64,000 bases of DNA. Source: Antedon bifida (Eukaryota > Echinodermata > Crinoidea > Comatulida > Antedonidae). Of the stretch, positions 26,997 through 41,900 are shown in pieces (positions within the stretch are counted from its first letter, which is position 1; every line of letters starts with the position of its first letter). The DNA lies in NCBI GenBank assembly GCA_963402885.1, contig OY727097.1, positions 4,588,001 through 4,652,000 of the forward strand. The letters are read 5' to 3'. The notes beneath the pieces are model-generated. The model was not told where the DNA came from. It ran no database searches and was given only the letters and a program-made list of their open reading frames with translations. The position numbers and the translations under genes are program-made.

Positions 26997-29900
26997 TCGT
27001 TCTACCACCAGAACCATGGAGTGAATGAGCCTCAAACCCTTGCTGATGTTATGGCTTCCACTGTCATAACCGCTCGGCCACTCACTCACTCTTAGCTCTA
27101 GTTTTTTTCTTTTTTAAAAATTTTTTACAATAAAGCAAACATTTGATTTTTTTAAATTCAATACAGTGATTGCGAATAAAATTAGTTTTCTTATTATTTC
27201 AGCACAAGTAGGTAGGTATTAATTGTAAAATATATATTTCCTAACAATCAACTTCAAAATGAAATTCACAGAAATATATGTTGCAATATAAATAAATATT
27301 AATTACTTACTATCGTCAGATTTAGAAATCTGTGGATTTAAATAAACCTGGAAAAAAAGTGATACAAGTATATGTTACATATTATATTTATAAATCAAAA
27401 TATTATACACAAGAACTCCCAAGTTTTAAATACTTCTAATAGACATTTATCAAATGACATGAAATGTTTGGCCGGACATGTCTGTCGAATAATATAATCT
27501 TATCAGACTGAATAAAAGATATTTTTAGTTAGTTTTTTTTTTATATATCTAGTGGTTAATGGATTGTTGTCTCCATCAAAAAGAAAAAAGTTTTTTTTTC
27601 TCTTTTGTGGTTAACCACCACCTTTATTCATTCAATCTTTCATACATATTTTATTCACATTTCATTTTCGTATATTAAATTTCCGTTTTCTACTTTTTTC
27701 GTTATTTTCTGATTTTTAAACTTTTAACCTTTATACATAGTATTTTGATTATGCATACAAATAACCATAAAAATCCACACTTCATTTTGTACATGATATA
27801 ATACATTTTTAAAATACAGTATATTTTGGAAATGTATGTCATTATATAAATACACTTCAAATAATGATGCCACTTATAGGTTACAACAAAAAAGTTAGCA
27901 TATTTGTAATGTGAATATACCTTTTATAATTGAAAACTATTACATGATTGCCATAGTCATATATGCTTTTTTTCCTTTTCACGGACTAGAGGGAATGCGA
28001 ATCTAGATACTTACTGGTTCTTTTCCACCCATGGCTTCCATCCAGAGATTTCGTTCATTTTCTGAGATGGCTTGTAATGTGATCACATTTGGTCTAAAAA
28101 AGTCAAAATATAATTTTATTAAAACATAAGTTTAACAATCGGTTAAAGTTGAAACATAGTGTATGGTATAGAGGTTTTGTCTATGTCTATTAACAAAATG
28201 TGGCACACATAAATTTGGTACAGGAAAGAGCAGTCAGGTACATGGTTTTCTATTGTGCATCATTCATAAATCTAGCAAAATTCTCACAAATTTGGCCATG
28301 CAATAGTACCCCAATCTATTGGAATGGGAGAAATAATGCATGTCACATGACAAGAAATCAACCAATCAAATGACAAGGATACGTGTTATAACATAATATT
28401 ATGGTACAGAATGAGAACCTACCTTTCTCTTACTGTAATATCAAAACAGAATCTCTTCTCAATTGACTCAGTCATTCGTCTAAAAAAAGAAAATAAGATA
28501 AAAGCAAAATATTATTAGGATATCTAGCACATAAAGAATTTACAGTTAATACCATTTCATTATTTTTAATTAAATAAATAATTTAAAGAACGCCGTTACT
28601 TACAATCTCCACTTCTTCTCTGAGAATATATTACACATGTTTATTATTTACAATAATAGTATTAACAGATTAATTGGTTTCTCATTATAATAATGATTGG
28701 TTGAGATTTAATGAATATTAAATAGGATCTTACCTTGTACATGAAGTAACGGTCAGTGTATCGGTGGTGGTCTAAAAAAAAAATTCAATCATTTTTTCAC
28801 AAAATTCATCCGACTCTTAAGCTCTGTCTACATTATCAAACTTGTTATGACAAAAAAAATATGATGTGCCCATATATGAACATGATGATGTCATCACTAC
28901 CATATTTGGGTATATCACTACCATATTTGGGCACATCACACTTTTTTGTCAAACTAGTTTGATAGTGTAGACAGAGCTTTAGATATTTTTTTTACACATT
29001 TAAAAATGATAAACATTAAATGCAATAGTATAAATCTCATATTTATGTAAGTGAATTGTGAAACTTCTGTGTGAAAATTGCATTTAATATTCTATTTGAA
29101 TACAGTATGTTACAATGTCCATAAATGCATGACTCATGTTAATAATAAAGTACTGTATGTATGTGAATTTCAATTACTTATACAATCTAGCAGGACAAAA
29201 TCAATTAATACAATTATATTATAATATAAAGAGAGTTTGTACGTTTGACTGTTATGCAATGTTGTGCTAGCCTATTATAATATGCATTCATACATTATGG
29301 GGTATCAAAATGGCTAAAATTGTACTGGGAAGGTTTTAAACTACATTTGAAACCACCTATGAGGCGGCTGTTTATCCTTATAATGGAACAAATTATTTAT
29401 ATAGATGAATCAGAGATTTTATAAAACATGTGTCTAAACTTCCTGGTTTTTTTGAAAAAATGTTTTATTTATGGCTGGAATATTTAATTTACTTACAACT
29501 TTAGAAAGTGCTTGCGTGTAGCCTCTCATAATAAAAGCCTTTGAGCCTCTTACATACTGGCAATAGTATTTAACCCACACCGAACCAATTGCTCCTGAAA
29601 TTCAATCAAAATAGATCGCATTGAAGATAAATTGTCAATGTATCGCACAATATGACAACAGAATACAAAAGCCTATACAATTTGAACAAACCTTTTGTAC
29701 TGTTATTATTATAGTACTATATGGTCCCCTAGCTTGATATTTGATAATATAAACAAACTCAGAAGTGAGGCAAGCCCATTGTGATTTTGTATTTCAATTG
29801 TGTTTATTTGATCAATACGCTTTGATCGTTCTCGGCAGTGAGTCTCTCAAAATTTTTCCAAGGGAATTGGGCCTATATAGAGATATTAGAGTATAGTATT

Positions 29901-32900
29901 ATTCACTATAATATCTCAATGGTTTGAACAAGTGGGTTTATTAAAAAAGACCCCTTCCCTACGTTTTTTAGATTTAATTTAAGGTCACAAACTATATTTA
30001 ATGTAAAAATAATACTATATGGTCCTATTGCGATAACTTTTTTCGTCTTTAAACGGTTAAAAATGTGAAGAGGTCATTCGCTGCGAGCTACTTAGGTAGT
30101 GCATTGTTTCTCACTTTTTATCATAATTTACCATAAAACGTACATTTAAGACAAGGAATGACCTAGTTTAGTTTTAGTTTTTAAAGTAATATATATGTAT
30201 TATTTTTACAAAACGTCACAAATTGTAGGGAAGGGGTCTTTAACATATTATAAACTGTACTATAGTAAAATGATTAAGTACACTGTAAGTGTAACTCACG
30301 TTTCTCCATAGCATATAGATAGCCTTCCATACATGTTGTACTCTTTCTTTCCATTGGCCTCTAAAGTATCCATGGAAGAAACACAAATTATTTTAACATT
30401 TAAACAGTCTGAATATAACTGACAATACATATTTTCAGAATGGTTTTTTGTTGGAAACATTTATTCTGATAAATGTTGAAACATTTATTTATTTCTTTTA
30501 GTAAGCATAAAAGGAAGCACTGAGAAGAGACAGAAGCTGTCAAATGGGCGAGTAAGTACTCCGTTTTTTTACATTGTAGCTCTTTCAAAAAAGAAATTTC
30601 ATCTTCTGTAAACTTCGGAGCTAAATGAAATTCTTCAAAGATTTATTCTGGTGTTGAAAAAGAATCGTGTCATACTAGTGACCCTCTCATATGGTTCATA
30701 GTTGAGAGCAGTGGCGTAACAGCTATGAGTGCTCACTGGCTTAACCCAGGGTACCAGAGCTTAAGAGGCACCAAGGCTCAACGGGTTACAGAACAGTCCC
30801 AGAGCATTAAGTACCCAATGCATTTACCCAGCATTGGGGGGCTCCTTAGAAGTGTTAAATCAGGGGCCTTTTCCTCTTGTGTTATGCCACTGGTTGACAG
30901 GTATTAAAGAAAGGTTATCACAATAATAGAGAAAAGAAATTCTTACTTCCATCATCTTATGCATAAGAGTCTCTGCCTCATTGTGTGTACTTTGGAAATT
31001 TTCCCTAGTCTACAAAAAGAAAGTACTAAATAATTACTGCTGTAAGTTTTCCTATCAATCCAGATTTCAATTATAGGTTATTATATCTATAGGTATTTCC
31101 TTCATAAAATATGAAACTTAACAGATTTGATCAATTTGTGGAATACAATATGCAGATACCCTGGGAAAATGAAGATACTGTACCCTGGGAAAAATCAATA
31201 TACTGTACCCTGGGAGAAATGAAGATACCCTGGTAAAAATGAATATACTGTACCCTGGGAGAAATGAAGATACCTTGGGAGAAATAAAGATACCCTGGGA
31301 GAAATGAAGATACTGTGCCCTGGGAGAAATGAAGATACCTTGGGAGAAATGAAGATACTGTACCCTGGGAGAAATGAAGATACCTTGGGAGAAATGAAGA
31401 TACTGTACCCTGGGAGAAATGAAGATACTGTGCCCTGGGAAATGAAGATACCCTGGGAGAAATGAAGATCCCCTGGGAAATATGAATATACTGTACCCTG
31501 GGAAATGAAGATACCCTGGGAAAAATCAAGATACCAAGGATAAAATGGAATTTCTTTGGGAAAAATGGAATTTCTTAAGGAAAATAGAAATTCCTTGAGG
31601 AAATTAGAAATTCCATGGGAAAATGAATAAATCCAATGGACATATTACATATAGATAAGGCAGAGTATTAGGATATCCTTTTCCCTCCCTTTCAGAGATA
31701 ATGTACAGCAGGGAATACATTCATACTCTATCATTTCCTTTTTGGGAAAAATTTACAATCAATGGAGATCAATGCATCATTTTGGGACATGGAATAGAAA
31801 CTGGTATCTATCACTCATTACCATGATGTTTTCTCTAAATATATTAAAGCTTAAGGTCATTCAAATTTATGTACAGGAAATAAATTAGCGTACACTTTAC
31901 ATCATTAGAAGATAGCATACAAATAAATGACAGTGTTTCTTGTACAGTACAACACATATTGATGATGGTGGTTTGTGGGCAGGCTAACCACTTAAGGGCA
32001 TAGTTCATTTGTGGAGAAGGGGATTCAAACTTCTACTTTTCGAGTTATGTCTTGCTCTTCCGAGAAAAAAGGCTATTTCTGGTTTATCCAGATAAGCTAG
32101 GCACGAAATAGACTACATCATATTGTAGGTTAAAGAGTTAATGTAGGACAAATTTTATATTTTCAAAACTCAATAGGAATTAAAATATAAGCACAAAAAT
32201 CTAGTAACAATAGGGATCATGTCAACATTATTCTACTGAAATAACTATTTTATTAATTGTATCATTTTAGTTTTATGTTTAATGTAGAAGTATATGAGGC
32301 CGTCCCTGCAATAAACAGTGTTTATGACTACCAACAAAATTTAAACATGTTGAAGAGTTACTGCAGTAAAATAACTTTGACATGGTCCCAAATACAATGG
32401 CAGAGACTGTACTCTTTCATGAAAAAATGCTGCTAGTTAGTATATGAAAATTCCACAGAAACACTTTCTATATTGTTGTACTAGTGTTCAATCTCTCCTA
32501 AAACTGTCAACGCAATTATCCTCAGGGGTCAATCTAGTTTCCTTAAAACAAACATGAAGCCTAAACAACAAGCCCTATCTGGAGTTGACTGTCATTGAGA
32601 TTGACAAGAACAGGAAAAACTTCTTTGATAATTTAGTTCTAAGGTAGAATTAGTTTAGGGCTATAATTTAATGAGTACTTTCCATATAATGTCTTGTAAA
32701 ATCTGTTGGCAAAACACAATCTTTTATCATATTTTAAATGGGTTAAAATACTGTACCTTCTGTATTTTCTGTTGTAATTCTTGCATGTACGGTTTAAATT
32801 CCTCGGAAACTTCATATCCTAAATGCAATAATATTAATATTGTATATTAAGTATTTTATCATTGATATTTAGTTAGAAAAGAACTGTTGAGTTTCTCGAC

Positions 32901-35900
32901 GATCGATCAATATAATACCTTGATCGTCCTCAAGAGTGAGACGTCCCGAGACTGACCAACTCTGTATTGATCGAAACGTTGAGAAACTCAACAGTTCTTT
33001 TCAGAATTAATATACGTGGTGTAGGCCTACCGCAAACTGTAAATCAACATTTTATTTTGCCATGCAAACCTTCAAACAATATATTAAGTATATCATAATC
33101 AGTAGCCAAACTAATATTAATTGTTTTTAGGAGCAAATCCAGAAAACTACAATGCATAAAATGTCCCGGCAATAAAAATACAAAACACAATTTTGTGCAA
33201 AAATATTATATAATAATAATATTTATTTATTACTATTTCTATTTAATAACTTACCAGTATGATAGAACGTCAGCCAACTGTACATGAATCCAAGAAGCTA
33301 AAAAATAAACAAATTTTATTATGTAACTTATTATCTTAGCTAAAATTAATCACCTTCAAAAAGATATATACCATTGAGTAAAAAGCATTATGTGAATGAT
33401 AGATAGACCTATGTAAGTTTTACCTATGTCTTACTTTAAACCCTGTCTATACCATTCAACACAGTAAACTCACATCACAGTAAGTAAAAAACATTATGTA
33501 AATCATTGTTTTTTTTTACCTTGTTATGTCTTACTTTAACCCCTTTCTTTTTATCATCCTCCTCATTAAGTAATGTATAGGATGCTCTCCTTACAAACGG
33601 CATTTTAAAAAAACAAATTTTAAATCCTCCAAAAACAATTACAAATCCTCATACAATATGAGAAATTTGATTTCCGAATGACAATATCCATTTACTGCAT
33701 CATTACATGTCACCAGTGCGAACACACTAACTGATTATAATTGTCAAGTTCACCGCACGGACACAGGAAATTCCTCCGATATTACTAATATCTTTGAAAA
33801 GGACGTACCAACCGAAGATGCACCTCAATTTTTATCGAGCCAATTTGACTGACATATCTAATGATCACCTTTCTAACTTAATTCAATTTCTACCTGGTTT
33901 TTGTCAGTGCAAATTAAAAGGCCATTTTAAATTTACATTGTTTACTGCAGTAAACTATGTACTGTATTCTTGTTTTTTTTCTTCTTTTTATTTATTTTTC
34001 ATTTTATTTCAACAATATTTTAAAATGGTGGTCCATCCAGCCAAAGCCGATCATCAGTGACCCTCACAAAAGTACAATTGTAATAACACACAACAATTAA
34101 AAATTAAATTAAAATAAAATAAAAAGAATTTATAATTAAAAAAAAATAAATAAATAATTATAATCGAAAGGGAAATCAATTAAAACAATAAATTAAATTG
34201 GCCATCTCAGAGAGAAATTGCAGGAGATACCTTAGAAAGCAATTAAATAAGAAAGATATTCTTAAACAAAAATGTGCTCAAGAATTAACTATATTAAAAT
34301 AGGCATAACTACAATGTATTTAAATATCTACAGTAGAAACTCTAGTAAGGGGACATTTTCAAGTCGGAGTGTCCTCTGAATGGGAGTGTCCTCTGAATGG
34401 GAGTGTCTCTGACTGGGAGTGTTGTCTAAATGGGAGTGTCATCTGAATGGGTGTGTCATGAATAGGATGATTCCATTAAAATGGATGTCTCTGAATGGAA
34501 GATGGCTAAATAGTATTAAAACATTACTGAATTGCCTAAGGTCATGTATTATGTTACAGTATATTCATAAAACTATTCTACTGGAATCAATGAAGGTTGG
34601 AAGGAAGGGGAATTTTCAACACATACTGGTTAGTAGACCTCCACATAATATTATTCAACTATCTTCTTCTGGGGTCATTATAATTTTTGAAGGTCACCAG
34701 GAAGTATGATGTAACTGGTTGAATGGGTCAATGTTAAACAGTTGAACTGAGTCATTCAATAAGGATAGATTAAAAATAGAATTCTCAGTGATCACACAAC
34801 ATTGTGGTAGGTGTACAGTAGCCTAATAATCTAAAATCCTTTATAGAGGGCAGCATAGTAATGACCAGGAAACCTGCATAAATATATTGTTCACAAATAC
34901 TAAACAAATACAGAGATTGTGAAACTTGTATTTGCTTGACTTGTTATAAACTGTAGACTAAAAGATTATGTATTTTCTCACAAAATATTTATAAAAATTA
35001 AATTTTCAGGAGACAAAAAAAAGCGTTGATAGTCTCAATGTTTGTTTATGTCAGGTTGTAGTCAGGCCTTCACATTACCTTCAGGCCTCCCTATTTCAAA
35101 ATCATGGATCCACCACTGGTAGTCCTGTCCGACTTCGTTTCTAATTAACATCAGGATGTAAAATTATGTACCCACCATACATAACGCAACATTTTTTAGA
35201 AAATATATTGTCATGTAACTGGGCTTATAACTGAGCTAGCCTCTTACCGTTTCTACAAACTCAAACTTCTTTCTCTCTTGTACTTCTTGCAGAAGTAAGA
35301 CATACTGTAGTGAGGCTCTGTGGAAGTTCCTCCTCTCCATGTCGAGGGCGGCATCGGCCTAAAGTGACAAAATAAAAATAGGCATATAATAGTGGTTCGC
35401 TCTCTATAAGATAGCTTGGGTTCCAAGTGGAGTTTTAACTTAATATATAGTAAAAAGATAAATATATTGGCACATATGGCCTTTCATATGTATATATTTG
35501 AGCTTGTAAACTGGATTTTCAGACAAAAATCGAGACAAGACAATACAGACTTGGGGCAAACAATCTATAGGAGTCAAAGGAGGAAAATAAAATAATGTAC
35601 AATATACTATAATTTTGCTACCTTGTAATTTATATCCTAGTTATTACTTTTCACCTTTCAAAACTCTGGAGTTTACACACATTACATCATACAGGCTATG
35701 TGAAGTGAAAGGTGTACTGGTGACCATGACGTAATGCGTTTAAAATGAGAATAATAATCATAACACAAACATTATCATTTTGAAAAACAAGACAAGGTGG
35801 TGTATTTTAAGAATTATTGATAATTTGAGGAAACTACTTTACAACCTAGAATAAAAAACCACTTTGAAAAGTTTCCTGTCTCAAATTGGTTGAATATTTA

Positions 35901-38900
35901 AATACTATACTAAACTCATTCAAGCATGACCAGGTAATACTCTCTTAAGCCATATGCCCTATTTAATACTTAGTTTTATTATCTCATTTCAGCAGTATCT
36001 TGATGAGCACAATGAGCTCAATTGTTTGTTTATTATAAAACATCTTCAATGCAAACTCATTGTAAACATGTACACAAATTCCAACTCAGTAAAATATGAT
36101 TTTTGTGTTTATTATTATGCTAGTTTTAATAACAATCATATTTCAGTAGAATTGGAGCACTTTTGAGGAAATGCAAACAAAAATTCTTCAAATTCAAATT
36201 CTTTCTGAGTAGTACATAATAATTTATAGGCTTAAGATCAAAACTCACAAATAAAACTGACCACAAAAGTATTACTATTATAAGTCTGTAGGCAGTAATA
36301 GTGTAACATGGTTCCGTTACCGGTCATTAATGATACTAATGTTTTCGGTTTGTTTGAATTAAGCTTTATCAAAAGTGAAATTGATATGTTAAGGGTGGCA
36401 CTTACAACAATATTTGCATAATAACAACACTAACTAACTTTATTTTCTTTGTACAGTACAAGCAAATTGGCCATACATAATTATTGAATATGAATATTGA
36501 ATAGAAAAACAAATGTTGGAACCTACAGTATAAGATTTTTTAATTTACACTACAGTTAGTTTGGGGAGGTTTTTCTAGTTTTCTGAGAGTTGAAACAAAC
36601 TCATTTAAAGAAAACTATGACACAATGGAATAGTGTGTCACTCTACAGTGCGAGAAACAAGACATAGGACCACATTGTGTACTAAGTTAGCCTTAGTAGC
36701 CTACCAGTTCACACTAAAACCATAAGCTTGTAACAGAAAGCTATTGTACAATGTTTGTGGTTTTCCAAGTATGTCCTCATACCTATCATTATGTTTGGAA
36801 AAACCAGTAAAACATCTTCACATAAAAATAGTGAACACAATAGTTGAGTACATCCATTGGGTAATTTTTTAGTCATACCCTGAACAATTTAAATTTTATG
36901 CTACAAAAAATGCCTGCTTAAACAGCGGGTTATGCTGCTGGGTTAGGCAGCACGGTTGCACATTATAGATTGCGGATCTGGGTTGAGCTGTTAGGTGTGG
37001 GGCTGGGTTGAGCCTCTAAGTGACGGGGCTAAGTTCAGCTTCGAAATGGCGGGGCTGGGTTGAGCCTCTAAGTGACGGGGCTAAGTTCAGCTTCTAAATG
37101 GCGGGGCTGGGTTGAGCCTCTAAATGGCGGGGCTAAGTTGAGCCTCAAAATGACGGGGCTGGGTTGAATGAGCCTCTTAAGTGGGCGGGCTAGGGTAGGT
37201 AACTATGTAGGTTGCGGAATAAGGAGTCTATACAACATACTTCCTGTAATTGCCAGTCCTTCTTCCTTGTTGATAGGCTTATATGGTTATCAAGTGACTT
37301 GCAGAATCTGTCTGTTTCTCTATCAAACTGTTTCTTGCCATCCTGATATAAAGAATTAAACAATTTATGAATTTCAATAAGAACATACGTATTTACGAAT
37401 TCTTCATTAGGTTTATCCTGTACAATATATTTGTATACAGTCAACTCTCCCAATAAACCGGACACCTTTGGACTGGCCAAATATGTCTGGTTTTCCGGAA
37501 AGTCTGGTATTCACAATATGTTTTTAATGGTAACAATGAATTTGGGGCTATTTGGACTTCAAGAAAAGTCTGGTATTGGGAGAGTTTCCGGTTTTCAGAG
37601 AGTCCGGTAATTTGGGAGAGTGGACTACTGTATATTTGTATGTTATAAGCTTGACATGAATTTCCAAAAGGACCAATAAATCTGAATCTGAATCGTGCAG
37701 TAATAATCAGTTCGCTAATCAGTTTTAGTAAACAAATCACTATTTTCATAAACACACTAACTGTATAATTCATCATGTCAAAATGTAAATTTGAATATTA
37801 AAGTATTAACTATGTTCTGTAATAAATGTACAGTATATGAACTGAATATAATATCTATATAATACAGTCAGTATTAGTACTATACAGTATTTGCTTAATT
37901 GTCAAATACATGTTTCGTAACATTTACCTTTGCCCCTCCAATCTGTTCCTTTCGGAAAACTTCAAGAGGTGAGATAAGCTGGTCTTTTGCATTCTCCAAC
38001 TGTAAATAAAAAATTGATATTTTAAAAATTATTAATATTAGGCAATTACTCATAATACACGATGGCCCAGTTCCTTTGTGTACTGTAATCTCAGTCTACA
38101 AAAAAAGTGTGATGTGCCCAAATATGGTAGTGATATGTCCAATTATGGTAGTGATATGATATCATGTCCATATATTTTTGTACAGTAACGTAAAGTTTGA
38201 TAGTGTAGACAGAGCTTAACACATTGTATCGTTTTTGGTCTAGGTAGACATCTATTATAGTTACATGTACTATGGAACGCAAATAGTGAAATAACTATGT
38301 TTTGTCATGATTAACATTATAGGCTAGTGCAGCTATACTTTACAGCAATATTAACTGCAGTACAGTGAGAGTGACCAATTATACTAGTCTGTAGTGATTA
38401 TTCAAGATGGTACATTACTGTACTATACTTTATTACCATTTAGGCCTACTGTACTTTGTATCAATAAATTTAAAAATGTTAGAATAATATACTACATAAT
38501 ATGATCATACAGTATTTGAATAGTAATTACACAATGCAAAACAAGATTTACTTAATTGACACTTAACTAATACGATTTATTTACATATTCTGTGACCTTG
38601 TAACACCCACTTGCTACTTCATATCCATGACACTACTTAACATTTACTATTTAACTGTAACTGTATTAGTTTTACTGGTATACAGTAATTTGTGCATGTT
38701 CATGTTTTCAAATCATACAATATTGTACAACATAGCAGCAAAATGGCATACTATGTAGTACAGGTTATACTTTACAAACTATACTCTATGACTAATGGAT
38801 GTTACCTGTACAGCATACAGACTAGGTGTACTGTACACTGTAGGTGAGCTAACCCATCTTTTTTCCACCCAGCAGGCTGGACTGTGACTTACAGTAAACT

Positions 38901-41900
38901 AGTTCGGATGTGAGATGGAATTGGAAGCAACCAACTCCTGGGGAGGAGGAAAATCGGTTGGCTTCAAGAGCTCCTGGTCATCATCCACCATGGATGACAC
39001 ATGACATATTTTTAAATATGATTAATCTTTATTGGGAAATCTAATAAATAACTGTTTTTGTGATAAGAAGATCAATGGGCGTGTCCTGTCAGAAAGTTGT
39101 CAGGTTGAATCCTGGCTAGCAGCCCTAAAAGTATTTTTAATAATTATTGAAATTACAATTTCTAGAAAATTCTTTAGAAAAAAAATTTGAATAATTCATT
39201 AGCAATGAATGCCATTACTGTAAAGCGTATGGAAGAACTGATAATCCAAGAATCACACTGAATCACTATAATCTAAAAATATTGATCTTTAATTAATCTA
39301 TTCATCGCTTGATCAAATAATACATATTTGCATTTTTTATGACTGTAAAATGCTTTAAAAGGACAACCTTGGATATATAATGTTTATACTTTCTTGTCAA
39401 TATTAGGCTAACAGTTACATAGGCTACTGTATACTACAGTTACTTTAATATCAATAATCATGGTTGTTCTAAGCAGGTGAAAGGTGGTTGGGGCCAGCCT
39501 CCCTCTTTCACCCTTCCTCCCCTCCCACCACCAAGCACATAAATTTTGAAAATTATAATGCAAATGGTAGGACGCAAGTTTAGATTCGGCCAACTTCCCA
39601 CTTCTCCCACACCCTATTTTCACCCAGTCTACAGTAACACTTATTGCCTTCCAACAACTTAATTTTACCTTCAGTACAATTACCACACACCCTAATGTTT
39701 TGTAACACCAACAACTCAGTTGTACTGTACCCTACAACTGTAAAATTATAAGATTTTGCCATATTAGGTACAAAACATGAAACTAACCAACATATCAATT
39801 TAATAATACTTGGCCTAAATTCTTTCATTCTCTGGAGATTTTGGTAGCATTACCCCAGATTATATCAAGCATTGAAATATCTTAATACTGATAGTATTGT
39901 ACACATATTTTTCTGTCTGTAGGTAGATACAGTACTGTAAACACTAAACCAACTGACCAGACTAATCCAATCAATGCATAGCAATTTTGTGCTCATGATG
40001 AATTGTCCAAATTGCATGCATAAAAGATTTTGATTTACAGTTATCTGAACTGCACTAAGCATGTGCTTAGCAATTAACAAAAGTGGCAAGTGTCACTTAA
40101 AGGACAGGCAAAATAATATTTTAATAACGTCTAATCGCACTAGGTAAATTCTTATTATCGCTTAAGTTAAATGCTTAAATCTGTTCATTTTGTTGGTCAA
40201 ATCTTATATGATTTTTTTGTTGTACTTATGGCCGACGTCTGTCGCAAACGACAATGTGAATTAGTTTTATATTCATCTGAATTATGGATGAAACTAAGCC
40301 AGGACTGTTTAATGCACTTTGATTGGTCAAGGGCTTCTCTCGTCCAGTGCCCACCTTAACCAGATGAGAGGCATAAGCCAATACGTCTGAGGCAGAATAC
40401 TAGATGCAGGGGCTGCCATAACAGTTAGCAGTGCTGATTTCAAATGCCTAACCCTAACCCCCGGGACCCCAGCTCCAGATACAGCAACCAATATTCCCAG
40501 ATGGTCCATCCAATCTCTTGAAGGTATAGATTTCCAGGATATCTCAACATCTGGTCTGAATGCAACCATTTATTTTATATTCTACTACTGTACATGTTGT
40601 ACTAATGTACAGTTTAGAATGTGGTTACATTGAGTGATGTCATAGTAACTGTACTGTAGTAACTGTACATATTCCTGACACTAGACAAAGGTCAACATGT
40701 CCATACCTTAGACAAGACATTGTAAACCCTTTGCACACCAGCAAGTCGAATTGAAAGATTAAATGCTGCTTATTATTAACTATGACAACCATTTATTTTA
40801 TATTCTACTACTGTACATGTTGTACTAATGTACAGTTTAGAATGTGGTTACATTGAGTGATGTCATAGTACTGTACTGCAATAACTGTACATATTCCTGA
40901 CACTAGACAAAGGTAAACATGTCCATACCTTAGACAAGACATTGTAAACTCTTTGCACACCAGCAAGTCGAATTGAAAGATTAAATGCTGCTTATTACTA
41001 ACTATGACAGTTAAATGCAACGTTCCATTTAGTATGGCTCAGCTAAATCAAGGGCTAACATTACTTAATTCTTTGCAAGAATTGTCAGTAAACAATTTAC
41101 GATACAAGGCAATACTGATGAGGTCAGAATTTGAACTACTTTATTGTGAGATGGGTTTAATAAACTCAGAATTCAAATTAAATGTTTTATACTGTCAAAC
41201 ATAGATTAATAAACATGGATTCTGGGTAATTGAATGAAAACAATATTATACAGCTCTGGCTACAATATCAAGATGTGCCCAAATATGGTAGTTATATGCT
41301 TAATATGGTAGTGATATGACATCATCATGTCCATTTATGGGCACATCACATTTTTGTTGTCACATAAAGTTTGATAGTGTAGACAGAGCTTTAGAGACTA
41401 AAGAAAGTCTTTGTATACAGTAAATGACAATGATCATCATAATAATGACAAGGATGATTATATTAATCATGATTTAAATTATACAAAAAACAATGTTGTT
41501 GATGATAATGATGATTAAATTATTATACTGTAGAAATGAAGCACAATGATGATAGGACAATGAAATGAAGTACAATGATGATAGGACAATGAAATGAAGA
41601 CAACAATGATAGTTTGAATAGTGACAATGAAGACAACAATGATGATAGGACAATGAAATGAAGACAACAATGATAGTTTGAATAGTGACAATGAAGTTGA
41701 CAATTTAATACAATTAACTTACTACGTTATCTCTGACATCTTCTACCGATCCAATCAGACGACCAAACTCTTTCAAAGATTCAGCTGTAAAAATCAAATA
41801 GTAGGAGAAATAGTGAGATATGTGATAATACCGTTCCTATTCAGAAGACACTTTCCTATTAATGAATGACTGAGAGACATGTTACACTGTACTGTAATAT

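Larger units (their letters stand above)
38000..41722. other. GRAF intron 3
   Basis: Holds MITE-1 copies 11 and 12, the 222-bp duplication and a 240-nt open frame at 40327-40569 (minus) that I cannot assign. Dense in TACTGTA/TACAGTA words. Confidence 0.55.

Noticed and set aside
30725-30907. 60-codon plus-strand ORF
   Set aside because: Lies entirely within a hAT-like non-autonomous element.
31131-31529. 132-codon minus-strand ORF of SFPRVQY/HFSQGTV repeats
   Set aside because: A minisatellite read in an open frame between GRAF exons 8 and 9; no splice sites or start context.
40327-40569. 80-codon minus-strand ORF of GC-richer DNA
   Set aside because: Resembles repeat-derived sequence but no family motif could be recognised on either strand.
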